A stretch of DNA of 64,000 nucleotides, from NCBI RefSeq assembly GCF_030690045.1, contig NZ_JAUYHK010000014.1, forward strand, positions 124,001 through 188,000, read 5' to 3'. Positions 44,426 through 53,721 of the stretch are shown piece by piece (within the stretch, counting starts at the first letter, position 1; each line of letters opens with the position of its first letter). Below the pieces are notes generated by a model, which was not told the origin of the DNA, searched no databases, and saw nothing but the letters and a program-made list of their open reading frames with translations. The DNA is from Thalassospira sp. (lineage in GTDB: Bacteria; Pseudomonadota; Alphaproteobacteria; Rhodospirillales; Thalassospiraceae). The position numbers were made by a program, and so were the translations under genes.

Positions 44426-45529
44426 ATGGATGTGAAGAAGATCATCCTGCCGATTTTCGCGGCGGCGATCATTGGCGGCGGCGCTTATTATGGTGTCTAT
44501 TGGGTGACAGAAGGTCAGTTTCATCAGGAAACCGATAACGCCTATTTACAGGCTGACGAGGTGGCGATTTCGCCCAAGGTATCGGGTTATGTCGCCGATC
44601 TTCGGGTTGCGGAAAACCAGCCGGTGCGCCGGGGCGATCTGTTGATAGCGATTGATGATACGGATTATCGCGCCGCCCTGAAGCAAAGCATGGCGGCCTG
44701 GCAGGCGAAAGTCGCCGCCGTTCAGACCATGGACGAACAGATCCTGTTGCAGGCTGCCGCCATTGAACAGGCCGAAGCCAATCTTCAGATGGCAAGGGTG
44801 GAGCTTGGCCGCACCGCCGATGATTTTGACCGGTATCAGGATCTGGTCAAAAAGGGTGCGGCCAGCCGTCAAAAATTCGATTATGCCAAGGCCGACCGTC
44901 AAAAGGCGCAGGCCGAAGTTTCAGCTGCCAATGCCACCCTGTCGGTTGAAAAGGGGCGTCTTGCAGTTCTGCACGCCCAGAGAATTGAGGCCGAACGTGC
45001 GGTGTCACAGGCTGATGCCGCCCGCGAAATTGCGCAACAGGCATTGGACGATACCTGTATTTATGCGCCGTTTGACGGGGTGATCGGCAACCGGTCGGTT
45101 CAGACCGGCGCGCTGGTACAGCCCGGTGAACAGCTTTTGGTTCTTGTGCCGCTGCCGGGTGTTTATGCGGTTGCCAATTTCAAGGAAACCCAGATCGGCC
45201 ATATGGCGCCGGGGCAAAAGGTCAGGATCGATGTCGACGCCTTTCCGGATGCCGAAATCACCGGTCGGGTGGACAGTTTCGCACCCGCCACCGGCGCGCA
45301 GTTCAGCCTGTTGCCGCCGGAAAACGCCACGGGAAACTTTACCAAAATCACCCAGCGCGTACCGGTGCGCATCGCCCTTGATAACAGCGATTTTGCATCG
45401 GCCTTACGACCGGGATTGTCGGTTGTGGTCACCGTCGATATCCGCGATCCGGATGGAGAAGAGCACGCCGAAGGTACAGGTCTTGCCAGTGTTGTCGTAC
45501 CGGTTGCGGAAGTCTCGGAGCGTAACTGA
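44426..45529 (+). CDS. HlyD-family membrane fusion protein (EmrA-like)
   Basis: 367 residues: one N-terminal transmembrane helix (about 7-24), the biotinyl-lipoyl-like strand VSGYVADLRVAENQPVRRGDLL, a long Ala/Gln/Glu-rich coiled coil (about 95-200) and the C-terminal beta-barrel DTCIYAPFDGVIGNRSVQTGALV with FKETQIGHMAPGQKV. This is the periplasmic adaptor of a drug efflux pump whose inner-membrane partner is the MFS protein encoded with a 1-bp overlap. Also reaches an outer-membrane channel encoded elsewhere. Divergent from the TetR gene. Confidence 0.93.
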   Translation: MDVKKIILPIFAAAIIGGGAYYGVYWVTEGQFHQETDNAYLQADEVAISPKVSGYVADLRVAENQPVRRGDLLIAIDDTDYRAALKQSMAAWQAKVAAVQTMDEQILLQAAAIEQAEANLQMARVELGRTADDFDRYQDLVKKGAASRQKFDYAKADRQKAQAEVSAANATLSVEKGRLAVLHAQRIEAERAVSQADAAREIAQQALDDTCIYAPFDGVIGNRSVQTGALVQPGEQLLVLVPLPGVYAVANFKETQIGHMAPGQKVRIDVDAFPDAEITGRVDSFAPATGAQFSLLPPENATGNFTKITQRVPVRIALDNSDFASALRPGLSVVVTVDIRDPDGEEHAEGTGLASVVVPVAEVSERN

Positions 45530-47115
45530 TGACCCGCACGGCCTCCACCACAATTGCCCCGCCTGCCGGGCCAACGCAACATGTCGATACCCTGAAATTT
45601 ATCGGCTGGATCGCGATGGTTTTTGGCATGTTTCTGGCAACTCTGGACATCCAGATTGTCGCAAGCTCGCTTGAGAATATTCAGGCGGGTTTGTCGGCAA
45701 GTCCCGATGAAATCAGTTGGGTGCAGACCAGTTACCTGATCGCCGAAGTCGTGATGATCCCGCTGTCGGGGTATCTGTCGCGTCTGATTTCCACCCGATG
45801 GCTTTTTGTGATTTCGGCAATCGGGTTTACGATCATGTCAATTGCCTCGGCCTGTGCGTGGTCCCTTGAAAGCATGATCTGGTTCCGGGCCGCCCAAGGA
45901 TTTCTGGGTGGGGCGATGATCCCGACGGTTTTTGCCACCACCTATATTATTTTTCCGCCCAGCAAACGCAATATGGCGTCTGTGATAATCGGGTTGATTG
46001 CGACCATGGCCCCGACGGTCGGGCCGACGCTGGGTGGTTATCTGACGCAGTCTTTTTCATGGCACTGGCTGTTTCTGATCAATGTCGTACCGGGCATCCT
46101 GATTGCGATTGTCGTTGCCATAACTATTGATGTTGACCGCGGTGACAGATCGGTGTTGCGCAATTTTGATCTACGCGGCCTTGTGGCGATGGCGTTTTTT
46201 TTGGGCAGTCTTGAATATATTCTGGACGAAGGGCCAAAGGATGACTGGTTTGATGAACGGGCCATTGTCTATGGCGCGATTATCTGTGTGATTTCGGGGA
46301 TCTATTTCTTTCGGCGGATGTTTACCTGTGACCATCCCATTGTCGATTTGCGGGCGTTTTCCGATCGCAATTTCACTATGGGCTGTATCTTCAGTTTTAC
46401 CCTTGGTATCGGGCTTTATGGCAGCGTCTATATTCTGCCGTTACTGCTCAGTCGGGTGCGGGGTTTTGACAGTCTGGAGATCGGCACGATCATGGCGGTG
46501 ACCGGCATCTGTCAGTTCATTTCAGCCCCGATTGCCGGAAAAATGACGGCCAAACTGCCCGCGCGTCTGGTGTTGGGAATCGGGCTTTCCCTGTTTGCCT
46601 GTGGTGTGGCGCTGAACGGGTTTCAGGACAGTCAGGTGGCGTTCCATGAAATGATCCTGCCTCAGGCTGTGCGCGGTTTCGCCCTGATGTTTTGCATGCT
46701 GCCGATCACCAATCTGGCGCTGGGCACCTTGCCGGTGGAAAAGATTAAAAATGCCAGCGGGTTGTATAACCTGATGCGCAATCTGGGCGGTGCCATGGGG
46801 CTGGCGGCGATTAATACGTTGCTTGATAAACGAGAAGATTTGCATTTCGCCCATCTGGCCGAACACATCAATATGGCAAGCACCGGTTTTCTGAATTATC
46901 TGACGGCCCTGACGGCGCGCTATACCGAAATGGGGCTTGCCGATCCGCAGGCAGCCGCCATGAAATCCATCGTCAATATCGTAACGCGAGAAGCCAGCAT
47001 GATCTCGTTTAACGATGTGCAACTGGCCATGGCGGCGGTTTTTGTTCTGGCCCTGCTGTTGCTGCCCTTTGCCCGTCCGGTGCGCAGTGGCAAACCGTCG
47101 GCGGACGCACACTGA
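45529..47115 (+). CDS. DHA2-family MFS drug transporter (EmrB/QacA type)
   Basis: 528 residues with about fourteen helices typical of the DHA2 group. Motif A-like GYLSRLISTRW and motif C/B regions (GATMIPTVFATTYIIF-type stretches, APTVGPTLGGYLTQSFSWHWLFLINVVPG) are clear. It uses proton motive force to export hydrophobic drugs or fatty acids. The start overlaps the adaptor stop (TGATG), giving strong translational coupling. Terminator follows at 47198-47235. Regulated by the divergent TetR protein. Confidence 0.94.
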   Translation: MTRTASTTIAPPAGPTQHVDTLKFIGWIAMVFGMFLATLDIQIVASSLENIQAGLSASPDEISWVQTSYLIAEVVMIPLSGYLSRLISTRWLFVISAIGFTIMSIASACAWSLESMIWFRAAQGFLGGAMIPTVFATTYIIFPPSKRNMASVIIGLIATMAPTVGPTLGGYLTQSFSWHWLFLINVVPGILIAIVVAITIDVDRGDRSVLRNFDLRGLVAMAFFLGSLEYILDEGPKDDWFDERAIVYGAIICVISGIYFFRRMFTCDHPIVDLRAFSDRNFTMGCIFSFTLGIGLYGSVYILPLLLSRVRGFDSLEIGTIMAVTGICQFISAPIAGKMTAKLPARLVLGIGLSLFACGVALNGFQDSQVAFHEMILPQAVRGFALMFCMLPITNLALGTLPVEKIKNASGLYNLMRNLGGAMGLAAINTLLDKREDLHFAHLAEHINMASTGFLNYLTALTARYTEMGLADPQAAAMKSIVNIVTREASMISFNDVQLAMAAVFVLALLLLPFARPVRSGKPSADAH

Positions 47116-47197
47116 TACAGGACGATAATTGTAACTCACAGAACAGGCCGCACACCCGTCTCCCCGACCCCGCGAGCATCCCCGCTCGGTGCGGCCT

Positions 47198-47235
47198 GGC
47201 CGGTCCCTCTTAGTCTCCGGGGGGGCCGGCTTTTT
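47198..47235 (+). terminator. Terminator of the EmrAB-type operon
   Basis: GCCGGTCCC pairs with the GGGGGCCGGC arm over TCTTAGTCTCC, followed by TTTTT at 47231. It serves the MFS gene; the convergent ABC operon ends at 47251. Confidence 0.85.
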
Positions 47236-47250
47236 ATGTGTCCGGTCGGG

Positions 47251-48096
47251 TTAACGAATGCCCGCCCGCAGGAAAGCCTGAATGAAGTGCCGCTGAAAAA
47301 TCAGAAACGCCACCAGCAAGGGCAGGACGGTCAGAAGGGTGGCCGCACTGATCACGGAAATATCAACCCCGGTTTCCGGTGCGCCAAACAGCGACAGACC
47401 GACGGTCAGCGGGCGGGTGTCAGGCGAATTGGTCACAATCAGCGGCCACAGGAAATTGTTCCAGTGGGTGGCAACCGACACCAGCGCATAGGCCAGATAA
47501 ACCGGTTTCGCCGCCGGCACATACACCCGCCACAGCACGCCCATCCATGAACAGCCCTCAATCCGGGCGGCTTCTTCCAACTCCAGGGGGATCGATTTGA
47601 AGGCTTGCCGCAACAGGAAAATGCCAAAGGCGCTGGCCATATAGGGCAGGCCAATGCCCAGCGCCGTGTCAAACAGGCCCAGTCGGGAAATCATCGCATA
47701 ATTTTCGACGATCAAAACTTCGGGCAGAATGAAAAGTTGCAACAGCACCAGCAGAAACACCGTATCGCGCCCGCGAAAATCAAACCGGGCAAAGGCATAG
47801 GCGGCAAGGGTGCATAATATCAGTTGCCCGATCAGAATAAGAGTGACGAGAACAAGGGTGTTGAGGAAATAGGTTCCCCATGGCACTGCCGTCCAGACGG
47901 CCCGGTAATTATCGAATGTCATCAACCCGCCCGGATCAAGCGCAAACGCCGTGCCGGGGGCCTGAAACGAGGCCCATGTGGCAAACAAAAGCGGCGCGAT
48001 CCAGACAATCGCCAGCACCCACGCGCCCAGTGTATCGAGAATCCGGCCCCATGGCAGGGCAAGGACCGTGGTTTCAAAAAAGCGCACAGCAATCAT
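47251..48096 (-). CDS. ABC importer inner-membrane permease 2 (carbohydrate/UgpE-type)
   Basis: 281 residues with six helices and the EAA motif of MalG/UgpE-type permeases (ELEEAARIEGCSWMGVLWRVYVP). It ends FLIFQRHFIQAFLRAGIR, typical. Start overlaps the preceding permease stop in ATGA. Last gene of the operon regulator-ATPase-receptor-permease-permease. The sugar/polyol substrate is uncertain. Confidence 0.92.
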   Translation of the reverse strand: MIAVRFFETTVLALPWGRILDTLGAWVLAIVWIAPLLFATWASFQAPGTAFALDPGGLMTFDNYRAVWTAVPWGTYFLNTLVLVTLILIGQLILCTLAAYAFARFDFRGRDTVFLLVLLQLFILPEVLIVENYAMISRLGLFDTALGIGLPYMASAFGIFLLRQAFKSIPLELEEAARIEGCSWMGVLWRVYVPAAKPVYLAYALVSVATHWNNFLWPLIVTNSPDTRPLTVGLSLFGAPETGVDISVISAATLLTVLPLLVAFLIFQRHFIQAFLRAGIR

Positions 48097-48986
48097 CGGT
48101 AATGGGTCCGTTTTTCAACCAGGCGGAATTGCAGCACGGCGATGATCCCGAGAACAAGAAGGACCAGAACCGTCATGGCCGCAGCATGGGGGCGATCAAA
48201 ATAGGAAAAAGCCATCTCCCAAATCCAGTAAAGGATCAGCTTGGAGGCATTGTTAGGCCCGCCCTTGGTCAGGATAAAAAGATGATCAATCAGTTTGACC
48301 GAATTGATCAGGGCATTGACGAAGACGAAAATCGTGGTCGGCATCAGCAAGGGCAGTAAAACCCGGCGTGTATAGGTCCAGCGGCCCGCCCCTTCGATGC
48401 GGGCGGCCTCGTGCAGGTCGGGTGGGATGGTTTGCAGGGCCGCCAGATAAAAAATCATGAAAAACCCGGCTTCTTTCCAGATTGTTACAATGATCACGGC
48501 GGCAAGGGCGGTTTCCGGTTGTCCCAGCCAGTTGGTCGGGGACATGCCAAACAGACTGGTCAGGCGGTCAATCACGCCAAGGTCGGGGGTATAGAAAAAC
48601 AGCCACAGATTGGCCGCAGCAATCATCGGCAGGATTGTCGGCGTAAAATAGGCGCCGCGCACAAAACTGCGGGCCGGAATACGGGCATTGGCCCACAAGG
48701 CCATGATCAGGGCAAACAGGATCGAAACCGGAATGGTAATTCCGGCGTAAATCAGATTATTGGTCGTCACCGTCCAGAAGACCGGGTCGGCAAACAGATC
48801 CTGATAATTCTCCAGACCGTTAAAAACACTGGGCCGTCGCGCCGTTCCACGGGAAAACAGGCTGTTCCAAAGGGTGGAGATCGTCGGGATAAAGGCAAAA
48901 ACCGTCAGGAGGATCAGGGCGGGTGCCGCCAGCATCCAGCCATACAGCGACAGGCGGCGTTTTTGGGTCCGGGCCAGAGCATTCAT
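48093..48986 (-). CDS. ABC importer inner-membrane permease 1 (carbohydrate/UgpA-type)
   Basis: 297 residues with six helices and the EAA loop LHEAARIEGAGRWTYTRRVLLPLLMP, which docks the ATPase. The N-terminal basic MNALARTQKRRLSLYG precedes the first helix. AGGACACG lies before the ATG. The other permease overlaps its stop by 4 bp. Its length is normal for MalF/UgpA-type subunits of the short class. Confidence 0.92.
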   Translation of the reverse strand: MNALARTQKRRLSLYGWMLAAPALILLTVFAFIPTISTLWNSLFSRGTARRPSVFNGLENYQDLFADPVFWTVTTNNLIYAGITIPVSILFALIMALWANARIPARSFVRGAYFTPTILPMIAAANLWLFFYTPDLGVIDRLTSLFGMSPTNWLGQPETALAAVIIVTIWKEAGFFMIFYLAALQTIPPDLHEAARIEGAGRWTYTRRVLLPLLMPTTIFVFVNALINSVKLIDHLFILTKGGPNNASKLILYWIWEMAFSYFDRPHAAAMTVLVLLVLGIIAVLQFRLVEKRTHYR

Positions 48987-49061
48987 AAGATCGTGTCCTG
49001 CGGCAGGGCGGTAAGAATGGAAACATCCGGGGCAGGAACACTGCCCCGGATGCCTTATGGT

Positions 49062-50324
49062 TTAGCGAAACGGTTTCAGCAGGCGGTCTGCTTCGGCCTG
49101 GGCCTCGGTCAGGGCGTCTGCCGGGGTTTTTGCACCGGTCAGGGCCGCCTGAATGGCATTGTTCAGGGCTTCGCGGACACGGGCGGTTTCATAGGTGGAA
49201 AATTCGGCAATCGCGACATCAAGCTGATCGCGGGCGACCAGCGCCTGCGGAAAGTCGGCGGCATAGGATTGCAGCTTGTCGGTGGCATAGGCATCCGGGG
49301 TGACGCCGACATAACCGGTGGCAATCGACCAGTCAGCCGCACGTTCCGGGGCCGTCATGTATTTGATCAGTGCCAGCGATGCCTGCTGCTGTTCTTCGGT
49401 GGCATCCTTGAACAAATAGAAATTGCCACCGCCGGTCGGCGAACCGGGCTGTTTGCCTGCGGGCAGCATGGCAACACCAAAGTCAAAGCTGGCTTCTTTT
49501 TTGACGGCACTCAGATTGCCGGTGGTGTGCCACATCATGCCGGTCTGGCCCTGAACAAAGGCCTGACGCAGGGTGCCCCATTCGATGGTGCCTTCGGGCA
49601 TGATTTTGTGTTCGGTGGCAAGGCCGCGCCAGTAATCCAGCGCCTCAATCACGGCAGGATCGGCAAAATAGGTTTCGGTGCCGTCCTTGCTCATCAATTC
49701 CTTGCCATTCTGGATCGCAAAGCACTGGAACATCCAGTAAGGATAGCCGGTCGATGGCACCATCAGGCCCCATTTGCCGTCTTTGGCCAATGCCTTGCCG
49801 GCATCAACCATGGCGTCCCACGTTGCAGGAGGCGTTTCGGGGTCCAGTCCGGCGGCGCGGAACATGTCCTTGTTGTAATACATCACGATGGTCGAACGCT
49901 GAAACGGGATGCCCCAGGTTTTGTCATCGACCTTGCCATTCGCCATCAGGGCCGGATAAAACCCGTTCAGCCATTCCTTGTCTTCGGCTGTTTTGACAAT
50001 CTCATCGAACGGCAGGATTATATCCTGTTCGATCAGGTCATAGACATCGATGGAAAACAGCACGGAAAGTTGTGCCGGTTCGCCGCTTTTGATTGCCGAA
50101 AGGGCCCGCAAACGGGTGTCGTCATAATTGCCGGAATAGATGGCATTGACGGTCACATCCGGGTTTTCCTTTTCAAAACCGTCGATCATATTGTCGATGA
50201 CTTCGGTCAGGGGGCCGCCAACAGCCACCGGGTAATACATGGTCAGTTCAACGGCGGATGCCGGGAACGCCACGCTGGCAAAAAGCCCTGCGGCAAGGGC
50301 CGTGCGGGTGAAGGTCTTACGCAT
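49062..50324 (-). CDS. ABC importer periplasmic binding protein (family 1, UgpB-like)
   Basis: 420 residues with signal peptide (ALAAGLFASVAFPASA) and family 1 features: mature start VELTMYYPVAVGGPLTEV, NPDVTVNAIYSGNYDDTRLRALSAI and PAATWDAMVDAGKALAKDG-like hinge sequence (PPATWDAMV). It should bind a sugar, polyol or glycerol phosphodiester. AAGGAC upstream of the ATG; overlaps the ATPase gene end by 8 bp. E. coli UgpB is only partly similar by eye, so glycerol-3-phosphate specificity is not claimed. Confidence 0.9.
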   Translation of the reverse strand: MRKTFTRTALAAGLFASVAFPASAVELTMYYPVAVGGPLTEVIDNMIDGFEKENPDVTVNAIYSGNYDDTRLRALSAIKSGEPAQLSVLFSIDVYDLIEQDIILPFDEIVKTAEDKEWLNGFYPALMANGKVDDKTWGIPFQRSTIVMYYNKDMFRAAGLDPETPPATWDAMVDAGKALAKDGKWGLMVPSTGYPYWMFQCFAIQNGKELMSKDGTETYFADPAVIEALDYWRGLATEHKIMPEGTIEWGTLRQAFVQGQTGMMWHTTGNLSAVKKEASFDFGVAMLPAGKQPGSPTGGGNFYLFKDATEEQQQASLALIKYMTAPERAADWSIATGYVGVTPDAYATDKLQSYAADFPQALVARDQLDVAIAEFSTYETARVREALNNAIQAALTGAKTPADALTEAQAEADRLLKPFR

Positions 50325-51453
50325 CTGAAGGGGTCCTTTCTAATGACCGGTCAATAACGGATGTTGCAGAATCGCTATCAATGGAACGGGCAGGGGGCGT
50401 TGCACCGGACAGCATCAGGCGCTGGCCGCTTTCGCGCGCAAACCAGTGGGCCGCAACGCGGGCCCAGGAAAGGGACACAAACATGCCCGGCGAACAATGG
50501 ACACGACCCGGCAGGCGGGCTGTAACCTCGCCCGTGCCTGCAATCGCAAGATAAACAAAGGTTTCCGGCCCCAGAAATTCGGTTGAAACCACTTTGGCCG
50601 ACAGGCCGCGCCCGGTTTCGGGGATCAGTTGGAAATCTTCGGGGCGAACGCCCAGCAAAAGGTCTTCGGGGGCGATGTCACGGGGTTGCATTTCTGGCGG
50701 CAAAAGGGTGGCCGGTAACAATTCCATCGGCGGACTGCCGACAAAACCGGCGGCAAAGGCGGTTGCCGGGGTACAATACAGATCGGTCGGGCTTCCGGCC
50801 TGTTCGACACGTCCGTTATTCATCAGAATAACCGTATCGGCCATGCCCATGGCTTCGGTCTGGTCATGGGTGACATAGACCACGGTAATGCCAAGGCGTT
50901 GTTGCAGATCGCGGATATCCTTGCGCACTGAATGGCGCAATTTGGCATCAAGGTTCGATAACGGTTCATCCATCAGGCATAACGGATGTCCGGCAACGAT
51001 GGCGCGGGCAAGGGCAACACGTTGGCGTTGACCGCCTGACAATGCCGACGGTTTGCGGTTTTCCAGTCCGGCAAGGCCGGTCAGGTCAAGGGATTCTGCC
51101 AGGCGGCGCAAAATGTCATCCTTGCCGCATTTCCGAACCTTCAGGCCAAAAACGATATTCTCCGCGACGCTAAGATGCGGGAACAGCGCATAGGATTGAA
51201 AGACCATCGACAGGCCGCGTTTGGCGGGCGGTTCGGCGGTGACATCACGTCCATCGATATAAATGGCACCGCTATCGGGGGTTTCCAGCCCGGCAATCAG
51301 GCGCAGGGTTGTGGATTTTCCGCATCCCGATGGCCCCAGCAACACGACAAACGCTCCGCGCGGAATATCAATTGAAACGTCATGGACACCATTGCCGCCG
51401 CCAAAAACCTTTGAAACATGATCGATGCGGATAAACGAAGTCTGGGCAGTCAT
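50317..51453 (-). CDS. ABC importer ATPase (MalK/UgpC type)
   Basis: 378 residues: Walker A GPSGCGKSTTLR, Q-loop SMVFQSYALFPHLSV, signature LSGGQRQRVALARA, Walker B LCLMDEPLSNLDAKLR and the H-loop VYVTHDQTEA, followed by the C-terminal TOBE/MalK-type regulatory domain (about 240-375). ATG 51453 lies 2 bp after the regulator's stop (TAA-AATG), so the genes are coupled. A longer in-frame start at 51528 would overlap the regulator extensively. Confidence 0.94.
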   Translation of the reverse strand: MTAQTSFIRIDHVSKVFGGGNGVHDVSIDIPRGAFVVLLGPSGCGKSTTLRLIAGLETPDSGAIYIDGRDVTAEPPAKRGLSMVFQSYALFPHLSVAENIVFGLKVRKCGKDDILRRLAESLDLTGLAGLENRKPSALSGGQRQRVALARAIVAGHPLCLMDEPLSNLDAKLRHSVRKDIRDLQQRLGITVVYVTHDQTEAMGMADTVILMNNGRVEQAGSPTDLYCTPATAFAAGFVGSPPMELLPATLLPPEMQPRDIAPEDLLLGVRPEDFQLIPETGRGLSAKVVSTEFLGPETFVYLAIAGTGEVTARLPGRVHCSPGMFVSLSWARVAAHWFARESGQRLMLSGATPPARSIDSDSATSVIDRSLERTPSDA

Positions 51454-51454
51454 T

Positions 51455-52234
51455 TTACTGGTCGCCTTTCGCGATTTGCAGGCGTTTGCGCACATCCTGC
51501 CGGTCAAAAAGCGGGATAAAGGCACCACCGGGCAGGGTGTCGATCACCACAATGTCGGAATCGGTGATATGGCCGCCCTTGGCGGGGGCGGCGCGGTTGA
51601 ATTTGGAATGGTCGGCAACCAGAACAGAACAGCGGCAATTGGCGGCAATCGCCTGCCGCAGGGCGACTTCGCGGTGATCGAAATCGGTCAGGGTGCCGTC
51701 TGTTTCAATGCCGCCAACGCCAAAAATGCCAAAATCCGCCTTGTAATTGTGAAACATGGCTTCAACATCCGGCCCCAAAAGATCGCGGTCGGGAAGGCGC
51801 AGAACACCGCCGGGAATGACAATGCGATTGCCGCTATTGGTACCCAGCGCCATGGCGGCGTTCAGATTGTTGGTGATGACCGTCAGATTGCGGTGCCCGG
51901 CAAGATTCAGGGCCAGAAGTTCAAGCGTGCTGCCTATCCCGATCAGGATTGATGAATTGTCCGGGATCAGATTGGCAACATGCAGGGAAATGGCGTGTTT
52001 GGCCCCGATATTGATCACCTGTCGGGAATCGTAGGACATGTTCATCCCCGGTTCACCGGCATATTCCACGCCACCATGCCGCCGTCGGACCAGATTGGCG
52101 CGGTTCAGGATGTTGACATCGCGCCGCACAGTTTGCGGGGTTACGGCAAACTGACCGGCAAGTCCTTCGATCGACGCAAATCCATCGCGGCGCAGAATAT
52201 CGATAATGTCTCGCTGGCGATCCGAAATGTTCAT
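51455..52234 (-). CDS. DeoR/GlpR-family regulator of the ABC operon
   Basis: 259 residues: N-terminal HTH (RQRDIIDILRRDGFASIEGLAGQFAVTPQTVRRDVN) and C-terminal DeoR sugar-sensing domain with SILIGIGSTLELLALNL and SVLVADHSKFNR, the phosphosugar-binding region. First gene of the operon, immediately followed by the ATPase. GlpR-type regulators respond to glycerol-3-phosphate or sugar phosphates, and this fits the importer. An inverted repeat lies just upstream of the ATG. Confidence 0.93.
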   Translation of the reverse strand: MNISDRQRDIIDILRRDGFASIEGLAGQFAVTPQTVRRDVNILNRANLVRRRHGGVEYAGEPGMNMSYDSRQVINIGAKHAISLHVANLIPDNSSILIGIGSTLELLALNLAGHRNLTVITNNLNAAMALGTNSGNRIVIPGGVLRLPDRDLLGPDVEAMFHNYKADFGIFGVGGIETDGTLTDFDHREVALRQAIAANCRCSVLVADHSKFNRAAPAKGGHITDSDIVVIDTLPGGAFIPLFDRQDVRKRLQIAKGDQ

Positions 52235-52239
52235 TTGCG

Positions 52240-52270
52240 CGCATCATTTGTTGTTTTGAACGATGATGCG
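52240..52270. promoter_or_regulatory. Inverted repeat upstream of the DeoR-type gene
   Basis: CGCATCAT at 52240-52247 is mirrored by ATGATGCG at 52263-52270, 15 bp apart and starting 6 bp from the DeoR ATG. It may be an autoregulatory operator or an mRNA hairpin. Confidence 0.5.
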
Positions 52271-52370
52271 ATCATATTCGTGATTGTTTTCATTGGTGTT
52301 TCAGGCTTGTGACATTCGTATGAATGTTTCCCCGGAGGGAACCTGTTGCCGGAATTCCCCGATTTCCGGC

Positions 52371-52404
52371 AAAAAAAAACGCCGCCCGGTGTATCGGGCG
52401 GCGA
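52371..52404 (-). terminator. Terminator of the cytochrome c peroxidase gene
   Basis: CGCCGCCCG-ATAC-CGGGCGGCG followed by nine T in minus orientation, a textbook intrinsic terminator 46 bp after the stop. Confidence 0.93.
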
Positions 52405-52449
52405 GGTTGCGGGTGTTTGTCCGCAAGTGTCAGGTTTTGTGATGCAGGA

Positions 52450-53517
52450 TCACGGTGCGGTCATCGATACCGGGCGCGGGGTGGTTGCAGTTTCGACCGG
52501 CAGGATCGGATATTCAACCCGCGGGGTTTCACCGGTCAGGGTGCGCAGAAATGCCGTGATCAGTTTGATGTCGGCATCATCCATTTCGGTGCCAAGCTGG
52601 CTGGAACTCATGACGGCCACGGCCTGTTCAAGGCTCCAGACCTTGCCGGAATGGAAATAGGGCGCGGTCAGTTCGATATTGCGCAACGGACCGGCACGGA
52701 AGACATATTCATCGTCTGCCGTCTGGGTAACGGCAAAGCGGCCCCGGTCATCAGGCGGCAGGATTTCAGCACCGGGCTGTTCCATCACACCGAACGGGTA
52801 ATACCCACTGCCGCCGATATTCACCCCATTGTGGCAGGACACACATCCGGCATCGATGAATTTTTCAAGCCCGGCCAGTTCGGTTTCGGTCATGACAGCG
52901 TCATTGCCTTCAAGGAACTGGTCAAACCGCGATGCCGGGGTGATCAGGGTGGCTTCAAAGGCTTCTATCGCCTTGGCCATATTGTCAAAGCTGACCGGGT
53001 CTGCCTCGCCGGGGAAGGCAAGTTTGAAACGGGCAATATATTCCGGCATGCTGTTCAGCACTTCAACAACCCGTTCCGGCGTGCTGGCCATTTCAACCCC
53101 GGCCTGAACCGGGCCTTTGGCCTGTGCCTTGAGATCTTCGGCGCGGCCATCCCAGAACTGGGCTTCGTTGAACACGGCGTTCAGGACGGTCGGCGCATTG
53201 CGCGGGCCTTTCTGCCAGCCATGACCAATCGATACTTCCAGATTGTCATCCCCGCCCATGCCCAGATTATGGCAGGTATTGCAGGAAATCAGCGCCGAAG
53301 ACGACAGGCGCGGATCGAAAAACAGCATCTTGCCCAGTTCGACCTTGTCACGGGTAACGGCATTGTCGCGCACGGCGGGAACCATGGACGGAATGACGTC
53401 GAAATTTTCATTTGCCATTTCGCGCAGGCTGGCAATGTCGGTGGCAAATGCGGCGGTGCTGATCCCGGCGATCATCGCCGTTGTCCCCAACAACCGGATC
53501 ATACTTGAAACTCTCAT
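52450..53517 (-). CDS. Periplasmic di-haem cytochrome c peroxidase (MauG/CcpA family)
   Basis: 355 residues with a signal peptide (MIRLLGTTAMIAGISTAAFA) and two c-type haem sites, CNTCH (79-83) and CVSCH (225-229). The N-terminal NAVTRDKVELGKMLFFDPRLSSS is the family signature before the first haem. It reduces hydrogen peroxide with electrons from cytochrome c in the periplasm. AGGGGACTATC precedes the ATG at 53517; a second ATG at 53502 is possible. Stands alone with its own terminator. Confidence 0.94.
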   Translation of the reverse strand: MRVSSMIRLLGTTAMIAGISTAAFATDIASLREMANENFDVIPSMVPAVRDNAVTRDKVELGKMLFFDPRLSSSALISCNTCHNLGMGGDDNLEVSIGHGWQKGPRNAPTVLNAVFNEAQFWDGRAEDLKAQAKGPVQAGVEMASTPERVVEVLNSMPEYIARFKLAFPGEADPVSFDNMAKAIEAFEATLITPASRFDQFLEGNDAVMTETELAGLEKFIDAGCVSCHNGVNIGGSGYYPFGVMEQPGAEILPPDDRGRFAVTQTADDEYVFRAGPLRNIELTAPYFHSGKVWSLEQAVAVMSSSQLGTEMDDADIKLITAFLRTLTGETPRVEYPILPVETATTPRPVSMTAP

Positions 53518-53671
53518 GATAGTCCCCTCTTTCTCTCTTCAGGTCAGGGAACTACACCACCGGGGGGCTTTGGGAACCATGACTTATGTCAAAGTTCTAA
53601 TGTAAATAGAAGCCGTCTGTTTGTCCTGAATCAAGGCAAGAATCTGCAAATCATGAGTGTCGCGGAAAACG

Positions 53672-53704
53672 CAAAAATCCCGCAGCCACAGACTGCGGGA
53701 TTTG
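53672..53704 (-). terminator. Terminator of the LOG-family gene
   Basis: AAATCCCGCAG pairs with CTGCGGGATTT over 7 nt, then TTGCG in minus orientation, 18 bp after the stop. Confidence 0.8.
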
Positions 53705-53721
53705 AACCGTAACAGCAGGAC

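Noticed and set aside
48411..50357. 648-codon open frame antisense to the ABC importer genes
   Set aside because: Same reasoning: overlaps genuine transporter genes and has no recognisable domain.
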